Assembly: GCA_003241695.1 (NCBI GenBank)
Contig: QFPN01000001.1
Coordinates: 496,001 to 560,000, forward strand
Direction of reading: 5' to 3'
Length of the DNA stretch: 64,000 nt
From: Ancylobacter novellus
Lineage (GTDB): Bacteria; Pseudomonadota; Alphaproteobacteria; Rhizobiales; Methylopilaceae
A program made the position numbers and the translations under genes. The notes beneath the pieces were generated by a model. The model did not search any database. It was not told the DNA's origin and saw nothing but the letters and a program-made list of their open reading frames with translations. Of this stretch, positions 23,363 through 32,016 are shown piece by piece (position 1 is the first letter of the stretch; each line of letters begins with the position of its first letter).

Positions 23363-24781
23363 CTAAGCTGGGACGAGGTACTGGTTGGCGGAGCAGACGA
23401 TGAGTTGCTTCGCGCCACGGGTCATGGCGACATAGAGGTGGCGATTGTCCATCACCGCCGGGTTCAGGATCACGGCCACGTCGGCTTCCAGGCCCTTCAA
23501 GAGCAGCGTGCTTCCAACCGTCCGTCTCGCCAGCGGACGGCCGATCAGCCGGGACCTTTCCCGAACCGCAACGGCCGCGTCAGCCGGGGATGCGCCTTGG
23601 GCGCCGCGACAGGCGTTCAGCACCTCGTAGGCGCCGCGCAGGATCGCCGGACGGTGAGCGCGGACGCCGCCTTGAGCATTGATCGCTTCGAGCAGTTCGA
23701 TGGCCCCCGCGTAGCTTGGGGCCTCGCAGAACCGGAGCGCAACGGCCTCTGCTTCGGTGGGCGGGTTGCGGGCGCGGCCGGCCCGCAAGGTCTCGATGCG
23801 CTGGCACATGGCCGTCGCGCCAACATTGACCATCACGCCGCCCGCGAAGTTGATGACGTGCTCGACTATGTTCGCGGACGTCAGGTCGAACCGCTCGCCA
23901 AAAACGACGAGGTCGCGCATGTCCACATTCTCGACGACAACGCCACCGGGGATTTGACCGGCGAACTCGCGCTGGCCCGTGGGATTGGTTGAGTCCGCCA
24001 TGATGAGCACCCGGCCGTCCGCACCGGGCGCCTGGCGCGATCCGGCTCCGACCCGAATGCGGTGATCGTTCACGCCATCCAGGCGGACCCATTGGACGTT
24101 GGCCGGAGCCGCCGCCAGGTCGATGGACCCGTTACCGATCAGCACATGGCGCATGTCGAGCAGCCAGCGACCGAAGGCCTCTTCACCGGCATTGATCCAG
24201 CGCCAGGGCGTGTTCAACTTCCCCGCGTCAGGGAACTCCGCCTTGACCTGACGCCCCCAATCCGCCGTGGGACCCGCGAACGTGAAGATCGCTTGGAGCG
24301 GATCGCCTAGGACGCAGGTCCGAAGGGCCGCGCTCGCGTGGACCACGAACTCATGTTGGGGGACGGAGCAATCCTGATATTCATCGACGATGAGGCGGTC
24401 ATAGCTTGCCGCCAGTATGTCGTTGATGTGCCGGCCCGCCAATAGGCCGCGGGCGGCGGCGCGGATCGCCGGATAGTGGTTGCGCGGGTTCGTGACACTG
24501 AGGATGTCGGGGTCGTGGCCGCAGCGCTGAGGAAAACAGGTCAGCAGCCGCATCGCCCAGCCGTCGATGGTCGCCAGCCGGTAGGCAGAAGACGGCACTC
24601 GCGCGCGTTCCAGTCGACCGCGTAGGGCGGCGACACCCGCGTTAGTGTGGGTTAGGACCAGGACGGGCTTCAGCCCTGTGTGACGCGACAGCGCGTTGGC
24701 GATCAGATGCGTCTTCCCGCAGCCAGCCGGCGCCGTGATCGTCCCGCGCTCTACCGCCAGAAGGTCGATCTCAGGCTCCAC
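23363..24781 (-). CDS. UvrD/Rep-like helicase, GajB-like partner of the OLD nuclease
   Basis: About 472 residues from a GTG at 24781 that overlaps the nuclease stop by 11 bases; an in-frame upstream start at 24829 would overlap further. SF1 helicase motifs are clear: Walker A TITAPAGCGKTHLIANAL, motif Ia LVLTHTNAGVAALRGR, Walker B RLIVDEYQDCS, motif III CVLGDPLQAIFTFAG, and the C-terminal LKGLEADVAVIL and HLYVAMTRGAKQLIV. The size (about 490 in Gabija GajB) and strict pairing with an OLD nuclease support a Gabija-type anti-phage system in which the helicase senses DNA and activates the nuclease. Confidence 0.83.
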   Translation of the reverse strand: MEPEIDLLAVERGTITAPAGCGKTHLIANALSRHTGLKPVLVLTHTNAGVAALRGRLERARVPSSAYRLATIDGWAMRLLTCFPQRCGHDPDILSVTNPRNHYPAIRAAARGLLAGRHINDILAASYDRLIVDEYQDCSVPQHEFVVHASAALRTCVLGDPLQAIFTFAGPTADWGRQVKAEFPDAGKLNTPWRWINAGEEAFGRWLLDMRHVLIGNGSIDLAAAPANVQWVRLDGVNDHRIRVGAGSRQAPGADGRVLIMADSTNPTGQREFAGQIPGGVVVENVDMRDLVVFGERFDLTSANIVEHVINFAGGVMVNVGATAMCQRIETLRAGRARNPPTEAEAVALRFCEAPSYAGAIELLEAINAQGGVRAHRPAILRGAYEVLNACRGAQGASPADAAVAVRERSRLIGRPLARRTVGSTLLLKGLEADVAVILNPAVMDNRHLYVAMTRGAKQLIVCSANQYLVPA

Positions 24782-26480
24782 GTACCATCCACGCTTCCAG
24801 CCCCGCCATGGTCCCGCGAAGGGTCTCATCGGCGTGCGCGAGGTTAGGCAAGAGGATGTCGCGGGTGACGTCCTCCATCTTGGTCACCGATTTGAACCAT
24901 GATCCGCGTTTGGATCGGGCCGCCGCGCCGAGTGTCACACGCAGCTCCGCAGTCAGCGCGAAGACGCACTCGGCGTAGCTGTACTGCCCGTTGGACGCAG
25001 ACTGGATGTGTTCGCCGACGAGATCGACATCCAGTAGCTCGACCGCTCGACCGAGGAGGTCCTGAACACCCTGATCGCCCAGACCACGGAACAGCTCATC
25101 TTCAAGGGCGCAGCCGGCCCGCCATTTGAAGAGAGCTCCCCCAGCGGCGATGAAAGCCGCTTCATCGGCTACGTCAGGCTGGGCGTCGTCATCACGCAGG
25201 ACGGCGACCCGATAACCGAGGCTGCAGAAGGCGTTTGCCCGACCGTAAATCTGCGTGACGCCTTTGGCGTCCACCCAGGCCACACCGGCGGCCGTCAGCG
25301 ACTTTTGGTTTTGAGCCGCCCGATGAAGGTCCAAGCCGCGTAGAAGGCCGACTTCGCTGGCACCTTCGCACACGACGATGGTCGGGGCCAGGAACGCTTC
25401 GGGATAGAGCCGGATCGTCCCTTGGGTCGCGTTATCCATGCCGACCAGCGTGGCGTCATGTCGGCCGTCCGTTTTCCGGACGACCAAAAGCTGATCACCC
25501 CGAAGCTCTCGAACGGCGACCGGCGAATGGGTGGTGATGAAAGCCTGAATCGGCGGGACGACCTCCTTGGCACCGATTGAGGCTAGCAGGCGAAGAATCC
25601 GATGAGGCTCAAGCCCGTGCTCCAGCTCGTCGATCAAAATCACGGTCGCCTGCTCAGCCGCCTTACGCTGGAGGCCCGCCAGCAGCAGCCGGGTAGAACC
25701 GATCCCCAAGGCGCGCAGCGGAACGCCGTCTGAGCCATGAAGCGCGATGGTCCCGCCGCTGAACGATACCGAGTGGGCGTCCAGCATCGCCTTCAGACCC
25801 ACGCCAATCGGAATCCCCAGCTCGGTCGCGGTAGCCTCGACGATCCTCAACGCGTCGCCGAGCTGCGCTTCGGCCAGGTCACCGAACGTGGCTCGCGCCG
25901 TCCGCGCCGCGTCCGCCAAAGCCGCCGACATCTCGGGCCGTTCGTCGGAGATGCGGTTCAGCACGGACCCGCGCCGCCACGCCAGATTATGGTCCGCCAG
26001 GGCACCGATGCGAGTTGGCGCAATCCGGGTGCGGTCACTCCAGGTCATGAAACGAGATTGGCCGGTGGCCTCGGCACGGTCGGAGGCCAGGGTCCAGACC
26101 GGATCTAGATCGCTGCCGATGGTGAGACGGATGCTGAGGACCGTTTCCGAGCCAGCCTCTGGTTCGTCTGCGATCACACCCATCGCCGCGTTGAAGCTGC
26201 GGAGGTAGTTGCCGTAGGTCTCCAAGCTCTTCAGCACATCGTCGAGTTCGCCCAGGGTGACTGTGATGACAATCGGGTGCGTGACGTCGAGTCGATAGAA
26301 GTCGGCGTCAGTCACCTGGACTGTCCGTCGGGCGCCGAGGCAGTAGTCGATGGCGTCGAGGATCGACGACTTTCCCGAATCACCTGGCCCGATCAGGCAG
26401 TTAATTCCCGGCGAGGGAACCCAGGCGAGTTGCTGGATGCACCGGAAGTTCTGAATCTGAACGTGCCGTATACGCGCCAT
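24771..26480 (-). CDS. OLD-family ATPase/TOPRIM nuclease, GajA-like
   Basis: A 569-residue protein. The split ABC-type ATPase shows Walker A LIGPGDSGKSSILDAIDYCL near residue 31, Walker B VILIDELEHGLEP and the switch histidine in AFITTHSPVAVREL. A TOPRIM domain follows with the glutamate in IVVCEGASEVGLLRGLD and the acidic cluster AVLRDDDAQPD. OLD proteins with this layout nick DNA when nucleotide is low. In Gabija, GajA is about 578 residues and is followed by a UvrD helicase, as here. A role in phage defence is inferred from architecture and pairing. Confidence 0.85.
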   Translation of the reverse strand: MARIRHVQIQNFRCIQQLAWVPSPGINCLIGPGDSGKSSILDAIDYCLGARRTVQVTDADFYRLDVTHPIVITVTLGELDDVLKSLETYGNYLRSFNAAMGVIADEPEAGSETVLSIRLTIGSDLDPVWTLASDRAEATGQSRFMTWSDRTRIAPTRIGALADHNLAWRRGSVLNRISDERPEMSAALADAARTARATFGDLAEAQLGDALRIVEATATELGIPIGVGLKAMLDAHSVSFSGGTIALHGSDGVPLRALGIGSTRLLLAGLQRKAAEQATVILIDELEHGLEPHRILRLLASIGAKEVVPPIQAFITTHSPVAVRELRGDQLLVVRKTDGRHDATLVGMDNATQGTIRLYPEAFLAPTIVVCEGASEVGLLRGLDLHRAAQNQKSLTAAGVAWVDAKGVTQIYGRANAFCSLGYRVAVLRDDDAQPDVADEAAFIAAGGALFKWRAGCALEDELFRGLGDQGVQDLLGRAVELLDVDLVGEHIQSASNGQYSYAECVFALTAELRVTLGAAARSKRGSWFKSVTKMEDVTRDILLPNLAHADETLRGTMAGLEAWMVRGA

Positions 26481-26858
26481 GCTTCGCCGTGCCGTTCCTC
26501 AACCGTGGCCGTGGCTACTACCTCCGCGATAGCGGTGTTTGGCAAGGCTCGATCTCGGCGTAGGCACGGCATAGCGTGAGGCGATGTTCTTCAACGACCT
26601 CCAAGGTTGCAACCTGCCGGAGCGCTACGGCAGGGAGACGAGCATGCTCTCGCGCTTCTTAAGTTTGGCGGAAAGCTGGCGTGCGCGTAAAATCGAGCGC
26701 GCTGACGCGGCTTTAGTTCGGCATGTCCCCTTACTGGGATAACGTCAAAGCCTCTTGTTGGCGCGTCTCGGCTAGAGGCGCTTGTCCCGGCCTGACCATC
26801 ATCTGATGTTCGCTAAATCTTCTGAGCACTCTAAGTTCGGAGGAGCCACTCTCGCCAA
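26481..26858. other. Intergenic region with repeat copy B
   Basis: 378 bases separating the two leftward units. It includes a short ATG frame from 26584 that I cannot support as a gene, and repeat copy B at 26754-26820. Confidence 0.5.
26754..26820. repeat. Degenerate intergenic repeat, copy B
   Basis: Contains GCGTCTCGGCTAGAGGCGCT and CCCGGCCTGACC, matching the first two blocks of copies A and C with several differences. It lies 38 bases before the 3' end of the DUF2971 gene. Confidence 0.5.
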
Positions 26859-28313
26859 TTATGTCTGTTGATCGCCGTCGTCGTCCGCCCGCTGAGCCTC
26901 GCTTATTAGCCGCTGGGCGCGGCGATGCCCCAGTTTCTCGGCTTGATGCAGATAGTCGAATGCCTCTGCGCGACGCTGAGGGTCGTTGAGCAGGAGTATG
27001 CCAAGATTTAGCGCAAAGCTCGGGTCAGTAGGATCGAGCTTGTATGCGCGCTCAAGAAGCTCGACACATCGTTCGACCTGCCCCATGGATTGCAAGGCGC
27101 AGGACATTCCGTACCAGCCGGCAGGTGCGTCAGGATAAAGTATGGATATCTGCTCGTAGAGCGCGTAGGCCTGATCATGGTCGTCTTCTAGCCCATGGGC
27201 TGTAGCCTTGAGATCCATTATTATCGGGTCATCGGGATGGGCTTTAAGGTTCTCGGTGGCCTGGAAGATTACTTCCCCGTAGTTCCGCTGCTGTAGCAAC
27301 TGCTGCATTCTTGCAATAAAGTCTTGAGCTGGAAGGCGGCGGACTTCCTCGTCTGCTGGCGAAGGCTTTGGGTCGCCCTGTGTGGGCACGGTCACTGGCG
27401 GGTCCAGCGGGACTCGCTGATACTGATTAGTTCCCGGATTGCGCTGCATTTCGAATAGCAGAACTGGATGAGGCACGTTGATTTCGAGTAGCGAAATGTA
27501 ATGCCGACGGCGATTTTCGGGGCACCTCAGTCCGAATGTGCACTCGACGAGTTCGCCGGGCCAGTCGCACAGACCCCCGAATGGTTCGATGTATCGATAT
27601 TCCCTTTCGTAAGCCCAATGCTTGGATTTGGTCGACACCACTCGCTGGAAGGTTTTGTCCGTGAATGCCACTCTTTGTGCGAAGATCGGGGCGCCCGAGC
27701 TACTGGTACTGATCGTCAGTTCGACCTGTAAGCCACTATCCTCCATGTGGGGTAGTTCGTCTGAGTAAGTCACCGGCAGGCAGTGATCTGGATCGGCTAG
27801 CCGTGTGCCGGGAGCAGCGCGAAAGCCGAAACACAGGCCGCGGTCCTCTTGGCCATAGTGCGCCCACATCAACGGCTGGGCCGGATCAGCCGAGAGACTG
27901 AAGATGCCGGTTTGGGTTAGCTGTTCGTCAATCTTCCGAAGTATAGTGCGGCAGTCGGACGGTGGTTTGCCGGTGCGCTCCTTAATAAAGGTCCGCATGG
28001 CAATGTAGGAGCTCTCGATATCGTCTCCTTCAAAGATTTTCTTGACGGCTGCCTTAGCCCTCGCCGGCCGCAATCCGAAGAAGCGTCCACCGGGCTCCTG
28101 CTTCTGCTGGGATGAATGGAGAAACCCAGCTAACGCCGCCTGCATCGCTTCATTGGCGTTCGCGTCGATCCATTCTCGGCTGATGTCTTGAAGCGTGCAC
28201 TCGAACGGATCGTTCAGCTGATGCGCTGTGGCGAGGAAGACCTTGCCGCTCGTGATCACTGCCTCGGTGAAAGCGCTGTCGGCCCGATACTTGTAGAGTA
28301 CGCGCTCGAACAT
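26859..28313 (-). CDS. DUF2971 protein with C-terminal TPR repeats
   Basis: About 484 residues from the ATG at 28313. The N-terminal 270 residues match the DUF2971 pattern: LYKYRADSAF, FLATAHQLNDPFEC, IFSLSADPAQPLMWAHYGQE, GLCFGF and KHWAYEREYRYI. After a short Pro-rich linker, residues about 340-480 form TPR-like helical pairs (DLKATAHGLEDDHDQAYALY, CVELLERAYKLDPTDPSFAL, EAFDYLHQAEKLGHRRAQ). DUF2971 proteins often lie in defence islands but have no settled biochemistry. The TPR part suggests partner binding. The gene lies between two copies of the intergenic repeat, next to the Gabija-like pair. Confidence 0.75.
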   Translation of the reverse strand: MFERVLYKYRADSAFTEAVITSGKVFLATAHQLNDPFECTLQDISREWIDANANEAMQAALAGFLHSSQQKQEPGGRFFGLRPARAKAAVKKIFEGDDIESSYIAMRTFIKERTGKPPSDCRTILRKIDEQLTQTGIFSLSADPAQPLMWAHYGQEDRGLCFGFRAAPGTRLADPDHCLPVTYSDELPHMEDSGLQVELTISTSSSGAPIFAQRVAFTDKTFQRVVSTKSKHWAYEREYRYIEPFGGLCDWPGELVECTFGLRCPENRRRHYISLLEINVPHPVLLFEMQRNPGTNQYQRVPLDPPVTVPTQGDPKPSPADEEVRRLPAQDFIARMQQLLQQRNYGEVIFQATENLKAHPDDPIIMDLKATAHGLEDDHDQAYALYEQISILYPDAPAGWYGMSCALQSMGQVERCVELLERAYKLDPTDPSFALNLGILLLNDPQRRAEAFDYLHQAEKLGHRRAQRLISEAQRADDDGDQQT

Positions 28314-28662
28314 CAACCCCGTTCCGGATTTTCGTGACGGCAGCCCACATGGTCCACATGAGCGTGTGTCATGCAAGCTGGGGCTTGGATCTGCCCCAAG
28401 GGCAGTGTGATGACGTCCGCGATCTGAGGGATGGACCCGGTTTGGGCGAGGCGGGACCGCGGAAGTCCAGTTCGCAACGTCAACCAAAGTCTGCTTTTAG
28501 ACAAGCCACCATAGTCCGCTGATGCCGCGTCTCAGCCGCGAACGCTCGTCGCGGCCTGACCCGTTGCGGACTTCCGGAAAGTCTGCAGTTGGGACATCAG
28601 TCGCGAACACCTCACAGCGACCATCGCGCCGTCGAGCGTTGCGTTTCGAGACTGGCCTGCAA
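28314..28662. other. Intergenic region with repeat copy C
   Basis: 349 bases between the DUF2971 gene and folC. It carries repeat copy C at 28519-28590. No gene supported. Confidence 0.5.
28519..28590. repeat. Degenerate intergenic repeat, copy C
   Basis: Contains GCGTCTCAGCC, the 18-base core CTCGTCGCGGCCTGACCC shared exactly with copy A, and GCGGACTTCCGGAAAGTCTG. It marks the border between the defence genes and the C1 island. Confidence 0.65.
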
Positions 28663-30084
28663 TCAAGAGACCGCGAAGCCGTCAAGCGCTAGCGCCTCGC
28701 CGGCTAGATGGAGCGACCCGGTAATCAGAATTCGGGGGCGACCCTGCGGCTTTCGCCTCGCGATCAGACGGAGAGCGTCCGCTATCGACCCAGCAGCTTC
28801 AGCGGCGAAACCTGCTCTACGGGCGGACTGAACGACATCGCTAGGGTGCCGGCTTGCGACCGCGTTCACGGGCACGGCAAGGACTTCCGGCGCATGACGG
28901 CCAAAGGCTTCGAAGAACCCGTCGGAATCCTTGGTTCGCATCATTCCTGCGATGAGCATAAGCGGCCGTGGAGAGCCTTGCTGGAGATGATCCAGCGTAA
29001 GGGCGATCGCCCGTCCGCCATCGGGGTTATGGCCGCCATCGAGCCAGATTTCGGCGTCCATCGGAGCGATCTCTGCGATCCGACCAGTCTGAAGCGACTG
29101 CATTCGCGCCGGCCATTTCGCGCGCAATAGGCCAGCTTCGATATGACGAGCCTCGATCGCCCAGTCAGCGCATGCCCGCGCGACCGCGATCGCGCAGCCT
29201 GCGTTTTCGATCTGATGCGAACCAATCAAGCTTGGCAGCGGAAGGCGGAGGCGTCCCCTATTGTCTTCGAAGAGCAGCGAGCCGTCTGTCTCTCTCGAAA
29301 GCCAGTCGCGCCCGGCCACATGTAGGCTGGCGCCGACCCTAGCGGCCGCCCGCTCAATTGCGGCAAGAGCGTCCGGTTGTTGGGTCGCGATGAATCCAGG
29401 CGTCCCGGTTTTCAGGATGCCGGCCTTTTCGCCTGCAATTGAGCCAACATCCTCGCCGAGGAACTCTCGATGGTCCAGACTGACGGACGTAATGACGCTC
29501 GCCTTCGCCGACGGGATGACGTTTGTCGCGTCATATCTTCCGCCGAGCCCCACCTCCAATAGAAGGATGTTGGCTGGAAACCTTGAGAATAGGAGTAACG
29601 CAGCCGCAGTGGTGATCTCGAAAAAGGTGATCGGCCGTCCCGCGTTAATGCGATCAACTTCTTCGAGGCTTTCTGTAAGCAACGTTTCGGTCACCAGAGC
29701 GCCGCCACCCTTCTCGCCAAGCCGGATGCGCTCATGAAACCGGAGAAGATGAGGCGAGGTATAGGCGTGAACGGTCAATCCGCGAGCTTCCAGAAATGCC
29801 CGCAGGAACGCCGTCGTCGAGCCTTTCCCATTGGTCCCGGCTACCTGCACGGTCGCAGGAAGGCGTCTCTCCGGGTGGCCAAGGTCGGAAAGCAAGCGCT
29901 GCATTCGCCCTAGCGAGAGCTCGATCTCTTTTGGATGCATGTGTAGGAAGCGCGCAAGGAGGGCGTCGCTTCGGCGCGGCGCCTGCTTGGGGGACTCGCT
30001 GATCATCGCGGAGGGGGCGCCTGCGCTTCTCAATCCATGTCCTGAGGCCGCTACCAAGCGGTCAGGCGAGATTCTAGCGATCAT
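28663..30084 (-). CDS. folC: Bifunctional folylpolyglutamate/dihydrofolate synthase, island copy
   Basis: About 473 residues. Diagnostic motifs are VQVAGTNGKGSTTAFLRA (ATP loop), TSPHLLRFHERIRL, ITFFEITTAAALLLF, LLEVGLGGRYDATN, SLDHREFLGEDVGSIAGEKA and the late DGGHNPDGGRAI. It adds glutamates to folates, which retains them in the cell and raises enzyme affinity. The ATG at 30084 overlaps the SulP stop as ATGA and has an AAAGG upstream; a second ATG at 30006 is nearer the usual family start. It is the last gene of the leftward C1 operon, consistent with a dedicated second FolC as seen in chloromethane-utilising methylotrophs. Confidence 0.92.
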   Translation of the reverse strand: MIARISPDRLVAASGHGLRSAGAPSAMISESPKQAPRRSDALLARFLHMHPKEIELSLGRMQRLLSDLGHPERRLPATVQVAGTNGKGSTTAFLRAFLEARGLTVHAYTSPHLLRFHERIRLGEKGGGALVTETLLTESLEEVDRINAGRPITFFEITTAAALLLFSRFPANILLLEVGLGGRYDATNVIPSAKASVITSVSLDHREFLGEDVGSIAGEKAGILKTGTPGFIATQQPDALAAIERAAARVGASLHVAGRDWLSRETDGSLLFEDNRGRLRLPLPSLIGSHQIENAGCAIAVARACADWAIEARHIEAGLLRAKWPARMQSLQTGRIAEIAPMDAEIWLDGGHNPDGGRAIALTLDHLQQGSPRPLMLIAGMMRTKDSDGFFEAFGRHAPEVLAVPVNAVASRHPSDVVQSARRAGFAAEAAGSIADALRLIARRKPQGRPRILITGSLHLAGEALALDGFAVS

Positions 30085-31898
30085 GGACGTGCCTTTTGCT
30101 GGACCTCGGTCAACGACCCGGAAATGGAGTTCGCTGGGGCGGTCTCTGCCGGTCCAAGGCGAGGTTGATCCGCCAAATTGCATTCGAGGAATGCTCGGAC
30201 CTTGCAGGTCTTGCAGATACTTGGATCAAGACGTCGATATATTTCAGAAATGGCCTGCGTCTTCGAATTGAAGATGTGGTCAGCGCCTAACCATTTTAGA
30301 AAGCCGGTTCGCGTCCAGAGCTCGATAACCGGCGTTCTGGGCCGGTGAAAGTAGAGATCCCCGCCCGCGGCGCGCCGACGGACTGCTTCCGCTCTCCACA
30401 GCTCCGCGCCCGCCAGATCGACAAAGTTCATGCTCCTGGCCATGACCAGAAGATGCTTTTGGCCGGGCGACTGAAGCCTGAGCTCGTGAAGCTTGTCGCC
30501 GACGAACTGGGTCGCGCCGTAGTATGTGGCGCCCTCGATCCGCAACATCTTGAGCTGCGGGCATTCTGCAGGCCGGTTTTCGAATTCGTCGAGTGGCGAG
30601 AAGCGGCGCGAGGGGTCCGACGGGTCCGGCAATAGAACTTTGAAGTGCGGTCTCGACGTCCGCTGCAGATAGGCCGCAAGCGACATTCCTGCGCCGAGCA
30701 TTATGGCGAAGTGGAACGGCAGAAACGCCATAGCGCCGAACGTCGTCGCGGCGATCGCGAAGTCGACCCGGTTCAGCCGGGCGAGTTCGACGAAGCGAGA
30801 AAAGTCGAGGAGGCTCCATGCCGTGTAAATCAGCAGTCCGGCGATGGCGGCGGTTGGGAGTTGCCGCAAGAGGGGGGCGGCGACCCCGACGAGAGCCATC
30901 AGAGCGACCGCCGCGAAGATCGCTGCGGCCGGCGTCTGAGCGCCTGCCTCGAAGTTGGGGAGCGAGCGGTTGAGCGAACCGCAGGACAGGTAGGAGGAGG
31001 ACAGGCCGCCGAAGACGTTGGATAGGCCTTGGCCGACGAACTCTCGATTGACGTCGATGCGCTCTCCGGACCGAGCAGCGACCGCCTTGGCGATGGAAAC
31101 CGACTGCCCAAGCGCGATGACCGCAAGGGCGGCGGCGACCGACGCCAGTCGCGCCAGATCCTGCAGCGGCGGCTCAGGGATCGCGAAGGTGGGGACCGCA
31201 GTTGGGATCGCGCCGATGACGGAGACCGAATCTCCGCCGAAGCGGAGGTTCAGGACCTCCGACAAGGCCCAGCCGACCAGCAGACCGATCAGCATGAAAG
31301 GGATCTTCCGCGAGATCGCGCGTAGCCCTACGGCGGCGGCGAGTGTCGCAAGGCCGACGCTTGTCGCCGCCCAATTGATCGAGCGCCAGTTCTCGATGAC
31401 GCTGAGGAGAGCTGCTCCGGGTCCATGGCCGCTGGCGGACGGCAGGCCGAGCATGTCGGGCAGCGCATAGCATGCGATCAGAGCCGCGGCGCCGCTGGTG
31501 AAGCCGAGCAGGACGGCGGGCGACAGGAAGTCGGTCAGGCTGCCGAGCCTGAGCGCGCCGACGGCGAACTGGATGATCCCAACCATGATCGTCACGGCCA
31601 GAGCGAGCGCGATGTAGTTCGAACTGCCGGCGATGGCGATCGGACTAATGGCGGCGAACATCGCAAGGGAGTTCGCGTTGGTCGGGCCCGAAACGACGTG
31701 AGAGCTGGACCCGAACACGGCTGCGACGATTGTCGGTACGATCGCGCTGTAGAGTCCGTACTGGGGCGGCAGGCCGGCAAGCGTCGCGAACGCGATGCCC
31801 TGCGGCAGCACGAGCAGCGCGCCAAGTAGGCCCGCGATGACATCGGCCTGCAGGGTTCGTGGCGTCACGCGACGCCACCATCCCGACGTCATCGTCAT
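30081..31898 (-). CDS. SulP-family anion transporter with STAS domain
   Basis: About 605 residues. Ten to fourteen membrane segments begin with LQADVIAGLLGALLVLPQGI, then the SulP signatures PPQYGLYSAIVPTIVAAVFG and SSHVVSGPTNANS. The cytosolic STAS domain follows after about residue 440 (LKMLRIEGATYYGATQFVGD, VMARSMNFVDLAGAE). SulP proteins carry sulfate, bicarbonate or organic acids; the substrate cannot be assigned. The chosen ATG at 31898 has a GGGGGCG upstream. It is sandwiched between metF-like and folC genes, with an ATGA overlap to folC, so it belongs to the C1 operon. Confidence 0.88.
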   Translation of the reverse strand: MTMTSGWWRRVTPRTLQADVIAGLLGALLVLPQGIAFATLAGLPPQYGLYSAIVPTIVAAVFGSSSHVVSGPTNANSLAMFAAISPIAIAGSSNYIALALAVTIMVGIIQFAVGALRLGSLTDFLSPAVLLGFTSGAAALIACYALPDMLGLPSASGHGPGAALLSVIENWRSINWAATSVGLATLAAAVGLRAISRKIPFMLIGLLVGWALSEVLNLRFGGDSVSVIGAIPTAVPTFAIPEPPLQDLARLASVAAALAVIALGQSVSIAKAVAARSGERIDVNREFVGQGLSNVFGGLSSSYLSCGSLNRSLPNFEAGAQTPAAAIFAAVALMALVGVAAPLLRQLPTAAIAGLLIYTAWSLLDFSRFVELARLNRVDFAIAATTFGAMAFLPFHFAIMLGAGMSLAAYLQRTSRPHFKVLLPDPSDPSRRFSPLDEFENRPAECPQLKMLRIEGATYYGATQFVGDKLHELRLQSPGQKHLLVMARSMNFVDLAGAELWRAEAVRRRAAGGDLYFHRPRTPVIELWTRTGFLKWLGADHIFNSKTQAISEIYRRLDPSICKTCKVRAFLECNLADQPRLGPAETAPANSISGSLTEVQQKARP

Positions 31899-32016
31899 GA
31901 CGGTCGCCCCCGATCGCGGCGGCATTTTTGGGCGCAAGGGAGCGTCGCCGCTCCAGCGCAGGAAGCGGCGCGATGCATGTCAGTGCCAGGCATGTTCGAT
32001 CAGATACGTTGTGGCG

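Noticed and set aside
26584..26742. Short plus-strand ATG frame in the intergenic region
   Set aside because: About 50 codons, no ribosome-binding site of note and no recognisable sequence.
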